64,000 nucleotides of DNA from Deltaproteobacteria bacterium (lineage in GTDB: Bacteria > Desulfobacterota > GWC2-55-46 > JADFVP01): contig JAJCZH010000002.1 in NCBI GenBank assembly GCA_029262515.1, positions 81,023 to 145,022 of the forward strand, in the 5' to 3' direction. Below the pieces are notes generated by a model. The model was not told the DNA's origin, ran no database searches, and saw nothing but the letters and a program-made list of their open reading frames with translations. Both the position numbers and the translations under genes were made by a program. Shown piece by piece: positions 55,656-64,000 of the stretch; the first letter of the stretch is position 1; every line of letters begins with the position of its first letter.

Positions 55656-57824
55656 ATGACGAAAGACCTGCTCTTTGAGATAGGCTGCGAGGAGATACCG
55701 GCCGGTTTTGTGCCAAAAGCCCTTGATAAACTTGAAAAATTTATTAATAAGAGGCTCGCCTCAGCCCGCTTGGGTTTTGTTTCGATAAAGGTTTTCGGTA
55801 CTCCACGCCGGTTAGCGGTAGTAGTCGAGGGCCTCGAAGCTAAACAGGAGGATGCCGAGACCGAGGTGCGCGGACCGAAAAAAGAGGCGGCTTATGGTCC
55901 CGATGGCGCTCCGACACGAGCGCTTGAGGGATTTGCGCGGGGCCAGGGTGTTAGTCTTGATTCGGTAAGGCTGGTAGATACCGGCAAAGGCGAGCAGGTA
56001 TACATAACAAAAAAGATAAAAGGCGCTAATACAGAGGATATTCTGCCCGAACTGCTCTTTGACGCGCTAGGCTCCGACCTTTTTGGCAAGACGATGCGCT
56101 GGGGCAGGCATGAAGTCAGCTTCGCCCGTCCTGTTCACTGGCTTCTGGCTCTGTATGGTGAAAAACAGATCGATGTCGAGTTTGGCCATATCAGAAGCGG
56201 TAACAAGACTTTTGGCCACCGTTTTCATGCTAAAAAGAGCGAAGGTTTTGAGGTAGATTCGATAGAGTCGTACTTTAAAGTATTAAAAGAGGCTTATGTG
56301 GTTGTAGAGCCCGAAGAACGCAAGTCTATAATAAGAGAGGGGCTTAAAAGATGCGCCGACGAGGTCGGCGGCATACTGCTCCCGGACGATGCGCTCGTAG
56401 AAGAGGTGACCTACCTTGTAGAGTACCCGATAGTGGTACGCGGCTGTTTTGAGGAAGAGTTTTTGAAACTTCCTTCCGACATAATCATAAATGCGGGCAG
56501 GGAGCACCAGAGGTACTTCTCTATAGTGGACTCTGAAGGCCGTCTCTTGCCGTACTTTCTTACCGTTGCCAATACGGAAGCTAAGGAGATGGGGGTGGTC
56601 GTCAAGGGCAACGAAAGAGTCCTCAGGGCGCGCCTCAATGACGCAAAGTTCTACTTCGACTCAGACATCGATGTTCCTTTTGTCGAACATGCCGAGGCCC
56701 TCAAAGGGGTAGTCTTTCAGAAGAAGCTCGGCACTTCGTATGAAAAGGCCGAACGTTTCACTCGTCTTGCACTCTTTATAGGGGCAGAGGCACGAATTTC
56801 CGCTGTAGCCGAAGAGTCTGAGTCGCCTGCAACTTACCTTTTAGATGAGGGTAACCCTGCGACCTATACGGGCCCGGACCCGTTTCAATCGATGAGGCTT
56901 ATAATAGGTCGCGCAGCGATGCTCTCAAAGGCCGACCTGACTACCGGCGTTGTCGGAGAGTTTCCGAAACTGCAGGGTGTAATGGGCGGGGTCTATGCGG
57001 CTCGCAGCGAAGAGACCCTCGATGTGTCGCGCGCCATTGTTGAGCACTACCTGCCTATTGCTTCGGGCGGGGTTTTGCCCGAGTCACTGCCAGGCGCCAT
57101 AGTATCTATTGCCGATAAGCTCGATACCATTGTCGGCTGTTTTGCCGTCGGCCTTATTCCCACGGGCACGCAGGACCCTTATGCGCTCAGAAGGCAGGCC
57201 CTAGGCATAATAGCGATACTTTCAAGGGCTGAAATAGACGTGCCGCTCGACTCTATGGTTGCTCATGCCGCGTTGCTGCTTTCGGACAAGATGGAAGGGA
57301 CGCAAGAAGAGGTGGTAGCCAAAGTGCTCGACTTCTTTAAAGAGCGTCTTCGTAACCAGCTTTTGAGCGAGGAGCTGCCTTTCGACTCGATAGATTCTGT
57401 GCTCAGCGCGCCGTGGTACGGTATATCGGACGCCACGCAGAGGATTCGGGCAATCGAGAAGTTCAAGGCGCACCCGGCCTGTAATGATCTTGTTATTGCC
57501 TTTAAGCGCGTATCGAATATACTGAAGAAAACAGAGCCCAAAGCCGGTGAACCGAACCCGACCCTCTTTGTTGAAGACGAAGAGCGCGCTCTTTACGAAA
57601 TCAGCCTGGAAGTCGCTCCGGTAGTTGCTGAGCACTCGTTGGCCGGAGACTATTCTGCCCTGCTAGAGAGTCTCGCTTCGATCAAGGAGAGAATAGACGC
57701 CTTCTTCGATACCGTAATGGTTATGGCAGAAGATGAGTCGGTGAAGGCAAACCGCCTGGCGCTGCTGCAGCAGGTACGTAACCTGTACTCAAAAATTGCT
57801 GATCTTTCTAAATTGACTGCGTAA
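55656..57824 (+). CDS. glyS: Glycyl-tRNA synthetase beta subunit
   Basis: Large, tRNA-binding subunit of the bacterial alpha2beta2 glycyl-tRNA synthetase. 722 residues beginning KDLLFEIGCEEIPAGFV; EVRGPKKEAAYGPDG, FGHRFH, YLVEYPIV and PDPYALRR-like TQDPYALRRQALG are family features, with an HD-like and an anticodon-binding part at the C-terminus. I start at the second ATG, preceded by GGAAGA; the track's start is five codons upstream. The alpha subunit gene glyQ, often adjacent, is absent here. Confidence 0.95.
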   Translation: MTKDLLFEIGCEEIPAGFVPKALDKLEKFINKRLASARLGFVSIKVFGTPRRLAVVVEGLEAKQEDAETEVRGPKKEAAYGPDGAPTRALEGFARGQGVSLDSVRLVDTGKGEQVYITKKIKGANTEDILPELLFDALGSDLFGKTMRWGRHEVSFARPVHWLLALYGEKQIDVEFGHIRSGNKTFGHRFHAKKSEGFEVDSIESYFKVLKEAYVVVEPEERKSIIREGLKRCADEVGGILLPDDALVEEVTYLVEYPIVVRGCFEEEFLKLPSDIIINAGREHQRYFSIVDSEGRLLPYFLTVANTEAKEMGVVVKGNERVLRARLNDAKFYFDSDIDVPFVEHAEALKGVVFQKKLGTSYEKAERFTRLALFIGAEARISAVAEESESPATYLLDEGNPATYTGPDPFQSMRLIIGRAAMLSKADLTTGVVGEFPKLQGVMGGVYAARSEETLDVSRAIVEHYLPIASGGVLPESLPGAIVSIADKLDTIVGCFAVGLIPTGTQDPYALRRQALGIIAILSRAEIDVPLDSMVAHAALLLSDKMEGTQEEVVAKVLDFFKERLRNQLLSEELPFDSIDSVLSAPWYGISDATQRIRAIEKFKAHPACNDLVIAFKRVSNILKKTEPKAGEPNPTLFVEDEERALYEISLEVAPVVAEHSLAGDYSALLESLASIKERIDAFFDTVMVMAEDESVKANRLALLQQVRNLYSKIADLSKLTA

Positions 57825-57926
57825 GTTGATTAAACTCCGCAACGTCTCTTAGGTTTTGCTATTCTGCGCCTGCCTCACCCGGAGTGCTTACACCCTTTTT
57901 TTAGACCGTTTGGAGGTGTTATCTAT

Positions 57927-58535
57927 ATGGGTCACAAAGTTCCGATACTTACGGCTTCTGTTCTTGCTCTCTTAATTACTTCTTCCCTTGTTCTCACTTC
58001 CGGAGTTCTCACTTCCGGAGTTGGCGCTGCCGGAGTTGGCGCTGCCGGAGACTCTTTTAAAGATAAAGCTGCGGCAATAACCGCCGAGATAACAGGAATG
58101 CGAAGTGTTAGGGCCTCAAAGCTTCACCCCGCAAGTAACGTGGTGAGCAGTATCACGGTCGAGAGCTTTAAACAGACCTGCGGGCCGGTCGCCAAAAGGG
58201 TTATGGAGATTTCCAAAGAGCAGTCCGTTAAGATACGGCACGCTGCTTTAAAGTACAGAAACCCGAAGAACGCGGCAACGCCTGAAGAGGCGGCAATGAT
58301 GGAGATGTTCGATTTTGACCGGTCCGTTACCGGCAAACTCGACCGTATCGAGTTGGAAGGTACTGTCTACAGACGGTACAGCGCGCCGATATTTGTGGAG
58401 CCCGCATGCCTAAAGTGTCATGGAGACAAGGACGCGCGGCCCGGTTTTGTGCTGAAGAAGTATCCGTTAGATCGTGCGTGGGGTTTTGGCGTCGGGGATA
58501 TCAGGGGTATTATCTCTGTGCTTTCCCCGCTTTAA
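57927..58535 (+). CDS. DUF3365 haem-binding periplasmic protein
   Basis: 202-residue exported protein. The signal peptide hydrophobic part carries two tandem 15-base duplications (LTSGV and GAAGV repeats). The mature domain is a DUF3365/Tll0287-like PAS-related haem domain with RVMEISKEQSVKIRHAALKYRNPKN, YRRYSAPIFVEPACLKCHGD (single CxxCH) and WGFGVGDIRGIISV. Such domains are proposed redox or gas sensors; here it stands alone without an output domain. It follows glyS and precedes gdhA. Confidence 0.87.
   Translation: MGHKVPILTASVLALLITSSLVLTSGVLTSGVGAAGVGAAGDSFKDKAAAITAEITGMRSVRASKLHPASNVVSSITVESFKQTCGPVAKRVMEISKEQSVKIRHAALKYRNPKNAATPEEAAMMEMFDFDRSVTGKLDRIELEGTVYRRYSAPIFVEPACLKCHGDKDARPGFVLKKYPLDRAWGFGVGDIRGIISVLSPL
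57990..58049 (+). repeat. Two perfect 15-bp tandem duplications
   Basis: GTTCTCACTTCCGGA twice, then GTTGGCGCTGCCGGA twice, all in frame inside the DUF3365 signal peptide. Confidence 0.95.
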
Positions 58536-58711
58536 GAGGGTTTGCCTTACGAGTGATTTTCTATGCTTTGTTTGTTTAATGGAAGTAAGGTGTGCGTAGA
58601 GAGGCGGCTGTGCGGGTTTCAGAGGTGAAGTGAAATAATTCCAGAAAAGTAATCGAAGAGCCGGCCCCGACGGGCTCGACACTATTAAGCGATGTTAAGG
58701 GAGGTATCTCT

Positions 58712-60133
58712 GTGACAACAAAATTACGCGGACTCGATTTTCGTAAAAGTGTCGATCATATGGTCGATAAGGCGATCCGGATCATAGGGCTCGATGCAGG
58801 AATAGCCAAGGCGATTAAGTCCTGCAACAATGTTCTTACGGTTCGGTTCCCTGTTGAAATAAAGGGCAAGGTAGAGGTCTTTACCGGCTGGAGAGCGGTC
58901 CACTCAGCCCACCGCCTGCCTTCAAAGGGTGGTATTCGTTTCTCTATCCACTCCGATCAGAACGAGGTCGAGGCCCTTGCGGCTCTTATGAGTTATAAGT
59001 GCGCTATCGTCGATGTGCCGTACGGCGGCTCCAAGGGCGCGCTCAAGATCGATCCGCGTAAATACGACCGCGATGAGATGCGGCGCATAACCCGCCGTTT
59101 TGCCAGGGAGCTTGCCACAAAGGGTTTTTTGAGTCCTGCGGTCAACGTACCTGCCCCTGACATGGGTACCGGTCAGAGGGAGATGGCGTGGATAGCCGAT
59201 ACCTATAAACATCTCTATCCCGAAGATATAAACTATCTCGCCTGCGTTACCGGTAAACCGGTCCATTCCGGAGGCGTACGGGGCCGTGTTGAAGCGACGG
59301 GCCGCGGCGTTCAGTACGCGCTTCGCGAGTTCTTCCGCCACCCCGATTGCGTAAAGGAAGCTGGCATGGAGGGTAGTCTCGAAGGCAAACGAGTGGTGGT
59401 TCAGGGTTTTGGTAATGTCGGTTATAATGCGGCGCATCTTCTGCATAGTCAGGACGGTGTGAAGATAACGGCTGTTATCGAGTATAACGGCGCTCTTTCG
59501 TGTGAGAGCGGTATAGACCCTGTCAAGCTTTACGCCTATATTCAGGAGACGGGCGGGGTTACCGGTTACCCGGATGCCGAGTTCCACAAAGATGCCCATA
59601 AGCTGCTCGAACTCGATTGTGATATACTTATTCCGGCTGCCATAGAGTCGGTTGTTACCGAAGAGAATGCGCCGAATATTAAGGCGAAGCTTATAGCCGA
59701 GGCCGCCAACGGCCCGGTTACCTTTGAAGCCGACAGGGTACTGCATGAGCGCGGTATCGTGATTCTGCCCGATGCTTACATGAATGCCGGCGGTGTTGCG
59801 GTCAGTTACTTCGAGTGGGTCCGCAACCTCAGTCATATGCGTTTCGGACGCATGGAGCGGAGGCACGACGAGGTGCGGGGGCACTGTATAGTAAAGGCGA
59901 TGGAGGAGATAACCGGCAAGTCCGCTCCCGACTGGGTGCTTACCGAGATAGCAAAGGGGCCGGACGAACTCGACCTCGTAAACTCCGGGCTCGATGATAC
60001 GATGCGGTCGTCCTTTCAGCAGATACGTGCGGTTAAGGATGAAGTGGACGCTGTTGATGACTACAGGACGGCGGCGTACTATATTGCTATAGAGAAGATA
60101 GCCAAGTCGTATCTCGATATAGGAATTTACTAA
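58712..60133 (+). CDS. gdhA: Glutamate dehydrogenase
   Basis: Glu/Leu/Phe/Val dehydrogenase, 473 residues, interconverting glutamate and 2-oxoglutarate plus ammonia. Substrate domain: HRLPSKGGIRFS, MSYKCAIVDVPYGGSKGAL with the catalytic Lys and PAPDMGTGQREMAWIADTY; cofactor domain: VVVQGFGNVGYNAAHLL. The GTG start has GGGAGG eight bases upstream. With the Rieske-glutamate synthase-like gene it is the only nitrogen-assimilation type gene here. Confidence 0.94.
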   Translation: MTTKLRGLDFRKSVDHMVDKAIRIIGLDAGIAKAIKSCNNVLTVRFPVEIKGKVEVFTGWRAVHSAHRLPSKGGIRFSIHSDQNEVEALAALMSYKCAIVDVPYGGSKGALKIDPRKYDRDEMRRITRRFARELATKGFLSPAVNVPAPDMGTGQREMAWIADTYKHLYPEDINYLACVTGKPVHSGGVRGRVEATGRGVQYALREFFRHPDCVKEAGMEGSLEGKRVVVQGFGNVGYNAAHLLHSQDGVKITAVIEYNGALSCESGIDPVKLYAYIQETGGVTGYPDAEFHKDAHKLLELDCDILIPAAIESVVTEENAPNIKAKLIAEAANGPVTFEADRVLHERGIVILPDAYMNAGGVAVSYFEWVRNLSHMRFGRMERRHDEVRGHCIVKAMEEITGKSAPDWVLTEIAKGPDELDLVNSGLDDTMRSSFQQIRAVKDEVDAVDDYRTAAYYIAIEKIAKSYLDIGIY

Positions 60134-60171
60134 CCGGAAGAGCCGGGCAAACCTGGTATTGTGGTGGTAGA

Positions 60172-60966
60172 GTGATTGATAGCCTTGGTAGCGCCTCACC
60201 TCTTTACCTCGGTTTTATAGCGAGCTTGGCGGCAGGCGCGGCCACCGGGTTGGGCGCGTTGCCTGTTATCTTTATACGTAATATTTCCGGTAGGCTGCAG
60301 GGCGGGCTACTCGGCTTCGGCGCTGGAGTTATGCTTGCGGCCACCTCTTTCTCTCTTATTGTTCCGGCTGTAGACGCGGCCTATACTACATACGGCAGCA
60401 AGTCAGGCGCCGCTTTTATAGTAGGCGCAGGTATGTTTATAGGCGCTATGTTTCTCTGGCTAAGTGACAAGTACTCTCCGCACGAGCACTTTATATCCGG
60501 TCCTGAAGGAGCTAATCCGAAGAACCTTAAGCGAGTCTGGCTCTTTATAATAGCCATTACGTTGCATAATTTCCCGGAAGGCCTGGCAGTTGGAGTAGGT
60601 TTCGGCAGTGGCGATATTTCAAATGGTATCGCCCTTGCTACCGGTGTAGGTCTGCAGAACCTGCCAGAAGGGCTTGTGGTGGCAGTGGCGCTCTTAGGTG
60701 AAGGGTACTCGGTAGGCCGTTCTCTTCTTATTGCGCTTTTAACGGGGCTGGTGGAGCCGGTTGGCGGGCTTATAGGCGCAGGAGTTGTTAGCCTTGCGGC
60801 GCCGTTACTGCCGTGGGGGCTCGGTTTTGCGGCCGGAGCTATGCTTTTTGTTATAAGTGATGAAATTATACCGGAGTCGCACCGCAAGGGTATTGAGAAA
60901 GAGGCCACCGTAGGGGTAATGGTCGGTTTTGTGATTATGATGTTCCTCGACGTTACTCTCGGATAG
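60172..60966 (+). CDS. ZIP-family metal transporter
   Basis: Membrane permease of 264 residues with about eight helices, importing zinc or other divalent metals. The metal-site motifs are HNFPEGLAVGVGFGSGD (helix 4) and LQNLPEGLVVAVALLGEG (helix 5), with a late ISDEIIPESHRKG. The loop DKYSPHEHFISG between helices 3 and 4 has the usual His. Starts at GTG; spacing from gdhA is 38 bases, so co-transcription is likely. Confidence 0.92.
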   Translation: MIDSLGSASPLYLGFIASLAAGAATGLGALPVIFIRNISGRLQGGLLGFGAGVMLAATSFSLIVPAVDAAYTTYGSKSGAAFIVGAGMFIGAMFLWLSDKYSPHEHFISGPEGANPKNLKRVWLFIIAITLHNFPEGLAVGVGFGSGDISNGIALATGVGLQNLPEGLVVAVALLGEGYSVGRSLLIALLTGLVEPVGGLIGAGVVSLAAPLLPWGLGFAAGAMLFVISDEIIPESHRKGIEKEATVGVMVGFVIMMFLDVTLG

Positions 60967-61011
60967 CGCAAAGAGAATAGCGAAGCAAGTTTGGAGGCTC
61001 AGGAGGTTTCG

Positions 61012-62661
61012 TTGGATAGAGTTGAGATAGTATATGTAATAGGGCATAAGAACCCGGATACCGATTCATGTGTCTCTGCCGTGGCGCTTGCTCAATTGAG
61101 AAGCGCAGAAGGCATGGAGAACGTTGAGGCGGCGCGAGCCGGAGACCTCAATCCGCAGACCGCTTTTATCTTCGACTACTTCAAGGTAGATCCTCCGAAG
61201 TATATAAGTGACGTCTATCCGCGTGCACGAGATATCATGAACACAGGAGTGGTTCATGTCTCAGGCGATACACCGCTACAGAAGGTAATGGAGCTTATGC
61301 GCGAAGAGGGCGTGCGTTCCATTCCAGTGCTCGATTCCGATTCCTGTCCTATAGGGGTACTTACGATAATGGACCTTGCCAACAGGTATATTGGTGGCAT
61401 GGAGACCGGTGGCTCGCGTGAGGTTACTACAACCATGGATAATATGGTGACTACGCTCGGAGCCGAGGTGGTTCACGATTTTCTCGGTAAAGGGGTTGTT
61501 ACGCTCGGAGTATATGTCGGGGCGATGCGTAGGGACTCATTCGTTGAGATAATAGGTTTTCATGATCCTGTCGAGTGTATAGTAGTGGTCGGTGACAGGG
61601 AAGGGATACAGAGGTCGGCTGTAGAGATGGGCGTATCGCTTTTGGTCGTCTCCGGCGGTTTCAAGCCCTCGGAGACCGTAATCGAACTTGCGCGCGAACG
61701 TGGCGTAAGCGTAGTCGTCTCTCCACATGATACAGCAACCACAGCGCTTCTCTTGCGCTTTTCGACCCCGGCTTCTGCCCTGTGTAGCGGCAAAGTTGAT
61801 TCAGTACCGCCAGATACCCTTGTTGAAGACCTGCGCTACAGGCTTGGCTCTATGAGCGGTCTTGCTGTATTAGACTCAGATGGTGCGATGGAGGGTTTTA
61901 TAACAAAGTCGTGCCTTCTAAAGAGACCGAGGACAGGGCTCATACTCGTGGACCATAACGAACTCTCACAGGCGGTCGATGGTGCGGAGATGGTGGAAAT
62001 AATGGGGGTGGTCGATCACCACAGGATTGGAAACTTTCAGACAACCCACGCAATACCTTTTATATGCGAACCCGTGGGTTCGACCTCTTGCCTTGTTGCG
62101 GAGCTTTATCGTGCCAGTGGCCTTGAAATCGGTAAAGTGACTGCCGGGTTACTCCTGGGCGGCGTGCTCTCCGATACGATTATGCTCAAGTCCCCGACGA
62201 CTACCCGGAGAGATGTTGAGATTATCAAATGGCTCGAGGGTGAGTCCGGACTCGAACACGTTGCGTTCGGTACAGAGATCTTCTCTGCAACTTCATCTAT
62301 ACGCAAACGCGGCCACGCTGTTGTGGTAAACGCCGACCATAAGGTTTTTGAGGCCGGTACGGAGAGTTTCGGTATAGGCCAGGTAGAGGTTATTGGTTTT
62401 GATGAGTTTTATTCCGAGAAGGAGGAACTCCATAAGGAGCTCGAAAAGGTAGGCGAGACAAAAGGGCTTGTCCTGTCGACGCTTCTTGTTACCGATATAG
62501 TCTGTGGAACGTCACTTCTTCTGGCTACGGGGAAGAAAGAGGTAATATACAACCTCGGTTACCCCAAGGTAGAAGAGCACATGTATGAACTCAAAGGCGT
62601 CATCTCTCGTAAAAAGCAGGTTGTACCTCATCTCCTGAGTGTCTTTAACGAGTCTAATTAA
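61012..62661 (+). CDS. Manganese-dependent inorganic pyrophosphatase with CBS-DRTGG insert
   Basis: DHH-family II pyrophosphatase, cytosolic, 549 residues. The DHH domain begins VYVIGHKNPDTDSCVSAVAL and continues after the insert with GVVDHHRIGNFQT and the DHHA2 end (KGLVLSTLLVTDI). Between them lie two CBS motifs and a DRTGG domain (about 70-300), which bind adenine nucleotides and regulate activity in related enzymes. Start at the TTG five bases after CAGGAGG; the track's earlier TTG lies before that site. Confidence 0.92.
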   Translation: MDRVEIVYVIGHKNPDTDSCVSAVALAQLRSAEGMENVEAARAGDLNPQTAFIFDYFKVDPPKYISDVYPRARDIMNTGVVHVSGDTPLQKVMELMREEGVRSIPVLDSDSCPIGVLTIMDLANRYIGGMETGGSREVTTTMDNMVTTLGAEVVHDFLGKGVVTLGVYVGAMRRDSFVEIIGFHDPVECIVVVGDREGIQRSAVEMGVSLLVVSGGFKPSETVIELARERGVSVVVSPHDTATTALLLRFSTPASALCSGKVDSVPPDTLVEDLRYRLGSMSGLAVLDSDGAMEGFITKSCLLKRPRTGLILVDHNELSQAVDGAEMVEIMGVVDHHRIGNFQTTHAIPFICEPVGSTSCLVAELYRASGLEIGKVTAGLLLGGVLSDTIMLKSPTTTRRDVEIIKWLEGESGLEHVAFGTEIFSATSSIRKRGHAVVVNADHKVFEAGTESFGIGQVEVIGFDEFYSEKEELHKELEKVGETKGLVLSTLLVTDIVCGTSLLLATGKKEVIYNLGYPKVEEHMYELKGVISRKKQVVPHLLSVFNESN

Positions 62662-62847
62662 TCCCCCCACCCCTTATCCCGTAAAGCAGGCCTTTAGGCA
62701 GAGCCTTAATATATGTCTTTATACGGCGGCCAAAAGGCGGAGCCCTTTTTTTGTGCTATAGTAAAAGTAGCAGTCGGTAGAGACCGTTTTACTGTCACCG
62801 GCCTGAAAAAAAGATGGAAGCCTAAATATAGAGATGGAGTAGAGAGA

Positions 62848-63246
62848 GTGACCCTAAAGAAGACAAAGACGGATGCGGAGTGGAAAGAGTTGCTCAGTGA
62901 AGAGCAATATTATGTAATGCGAAAAAAAGGTACCGAGCGGCCCTTCTCCGGCAAGTATAATTATAACAAGGCGACCGGTGAATATCTCTGTGCCGGTTGT
63001 TCGTCCCCGCTCTTCTCTTCTGGCGATAAGTTCGACTCCGGCACCGGCTGGCCCAGTTTTACATCTCCGCACTCGGAGGCTTCCGTCTCCACCGAAGGGG
63101 ATGAGAGCCTCTTAATGGAGCGCACCGAGGTACTCTGTAGTGAGTGTAACGCTCACCTCGGACACGTCTTTAGTGACGGCCCCGCTCCTACTGGACTGAG
63201 GTACTGCATAAACTCGGCTTCGCTTAAGTTTGTTGAGAACGAGTAA
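62848..63246 (+). CDS. msrB: Peptide methionine-(R)-sulfoxide reductase MsrB
   Basis: Repairs oxidised methionine. 132 residues if begun at the GTG eight bases after GGAG; the longer track ORF adds an unlikely 45-residue leader. Zinc pairs CAGC and CSEC are present, the substrate-site GTGWPSF and the catalytic Cys in [12 protein letters not shown]. No MsrA gene in the window. Confidence 0.95.
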   Translation: MTLKKTKTDAEWKELLSEEQYYVMRKKGTERPFSGKYNYNKATGEYLCAGCSSPLFSSGDKFDSGTGWPSFTSPHSEASVSTEGDESLLMERTEVLCSECNAHLGHVFSDGPAPTGLRYCINSASLKFVENE

Positions 63247-63340
63247 CCCGCTACCGTTTGGTTTAAGTAATATATACGCCCGATACCTTGCCAGCATACT
63301 TTCTAGACCTATCCATGTTAGTCATGTAGCCACTTTCCGC

Positions 63341-63367
63341 AGCAGGCCTTGCCAGGCCTGCTTTTTA
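63341..63367 (+). terminator. Terminator after msrB
   Basis: AGCAGGCCT-TGCC-AGGCCTGCT followed by TTTTATT: a perfect nine-base-pair hairpin. Confidence 0.95.
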
Positions 63368-63562
63368 TTAAAATATTTCGTGATATGAGTACCGCCACGG
63401 CTCTTTTTTTTAATATAAAGAGCTGAAGAGAGGTTATTTTTATTTATGATAGGTGTGGATTTTACTAGCAAATCAATTACTTATCGAAAAACAAGAAGAA
63501 TGTTGATATTCCTCCTTCCGATTAATCTAATTTTAATATACACACATGTATACTGTTAACCA

Positions 63563-63680
63563 TAGAGCACGACCTCCGAGTCTCACGACGGGTCACAGAG
63601 GTTTTCAGGCGATGAGTGCCGCAGTACTACCGACGCAGGTACGGGTAGTATAGCAGGCATTTTTTTTTAAAAAAAATGCC
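63563..63680 (+). promoter_or_regulatory. Structured leader, candidate riboswitch with terminator
   Basis: Upstream of the cytochrome gene, ACCTC...GAGGT (63573-63602) encloses CGAGTCTCACGACGGGTCAC. An intrinsic terminator follows: TGCC..TACTACC / GGGTAGTA..GGCA (63617-63659) then nine T. The GGCA plus T9 can instead pair with A8TGCC just downstream, hiding the U tract. The layout of aptamer-like part plus switchable terminator suggests ligand control; the ligand is unknown. The remainder of the 488-base gap 63247-63734 holds the msrB terminator and AT-rich DNA. Confidence 0.6.
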
Positions 63681-63734
63681 AAGATAAAGATGCAACACAT
63701 AACTTTTTTACTTACTCTCGAAAGGAGTACACAC

Positions 63735-64000
63735 ATGAAAAGATTTTTAGCCATCGCTCTCGCAGCTTCCCTCGGACTCGTAATGGCCGGTTCAGCTTCT
63801 GCAGGTACCTATCAGAAGGCCCCTAATGCATACGCAGTAGGCGACGCCGCAAACGGTATCGGTACTTCGAGGCATAACCTTGGTGGATTCGGTGAGCACG
63901 TTGTAACCCCGGACACTACCGAGATCTGTATCTTCTGTCACACGCCTCACCACACCAATACCTCCATGGCTCCGATATGGAACAGGAACATCGTTTCCAC
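63735..64000 (+). CDS. Multihaem c-type cytochrome (3' partial)
   Basis: Not in the track because it runs off the window. ATG with AAAGGAG upstream; signal peptide MKRFLAIALAASLGLVMAGS ending SASA, then a mature segment with RHNLGGFG and a haem site CIFCHTPHHT followed by NTSMAPIWNRN. The CxxCHTPHHT-xn-PLWN pattern is typical of multihaem cytochromes with several such repeats (doubled CxxCH type). Further genes of its operon lie outside. Confidence 0.85.
   Translation, partial: MKRFLAIALAASLGLVMAGSASAGTYQKAPNAYAVGDAANGIGTSRHNLGGFGEHVVTPDTTEICIFCHTPHHTNTSMAPIWNRNIVS

Noticed and set aside
58922-60199. 425-codon minus ORF opposite gdhA
   Set aside because: Antisense shadow of a clearly conserved dehydrogenase; no ribosome-binding site or motif.
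63541-63660. c-di-GMP (GEMM-I) riboswitch before the cytochrome gene
   Set aside because: Considered because such switches control cytochromes in Geobacter, but the core GGCAAACC and GACGCAAAGC strings are absent.

Overview
The window looks like a stretch of a Gram-negative, deltaproteobacterium-like chromosome (Desulfobacterota or Nitrospirota-type gene content; this placement is inference from gene order and families, not from a marker-gene tree). Pointers are the yggS-proC-yggT-divIVA-yggU cluster, the hemE-hemH-hemG cluster, periplasmic multiheme c-type cytochromes, a PEP-CTERM protein, a gap-pgk-tpiA-secG run and a long scpA-scpB-rluB-mutL-miaA run. There is no rRNA, CRISPR array, prophage or intact transposase.

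Layout. 0-5 kb: cell-division/housekeeping cluster on the plus strand, converging on rpoD. 5-8.7 kb: late haem biosynthesis (hemE, hemH, hemG). 8.8-13.5 kb (minus): a pentahaem cytochrome, a Rieske-glutamate synthase fusion and a PAS-PAS-GGDEF cyclase. 13.7-19.3 kb (minus): aroD, a tautomerase, gap-pgk-tpiA-secG and tRNA-Leu(GAG), ending in a duplicated terminator. 19.9-23.2 kb: a giant coiled-coil LysM protein. 23.3-25.3 kb (minus): an NPC-repeat cytochrome with a second pentahaem cytochrome. 25.7-32.6 kb: accessory genes, including a tiny membrane protein, a membrane/VWA lipoprotein pair, a PEP-CTERM protein behind a sigma-54-like promoter, an M48 lipoprotein protease and an orphan PD-(D/E)XK-like nuclease. 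32.7-37.4 kb (minus): cupin, SpoIIE-type phosphatase, small cytochrome c and a membrane-TPR protein.

37.6-40.8 kb is an AT-rich accessory cassette. It lies between a truncated acyltransferase and the 3' end of the tmRNA gene. It carries a His-rich secreted protein, a HupE/UreJ-like permease, a membrane-anchored protein and an unlisted 50-residue protein ending in HGHSH, and looks like a metal-handling module. Next come ssrA, smpB and rseC, then a methyl-accepting chemotaxis protein gene decayed by several frameshifts. 44.5-55.4 kb: rsmB, then a long minus-strand run from an M50 protease through trpS, scpA, scpB, rluB, a MagIII/EndoIII-like glycosylase, mutL and miaA to two envelope proteins. 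scpB and rluB appear to share 326 bp in two frames, one giving an acidic tail and the other a basic tail. 55.6-63.2 kb (plus): glyS, a DUF3365 haem protein, glutamate dehydrogenase, a ZIP transporter, a CBS-DRTGG manganese pyrophosphatase and msrB.

The window ends in a cytochrome gene missing from the ORF track. It is preceded by a structured leader with an intrinsic terminator and a competing palindrome, a good riboswitch candidate. Haem synthesis and at least five c-type cytochrome genes suggest respiratory electron transfer is a major activity.
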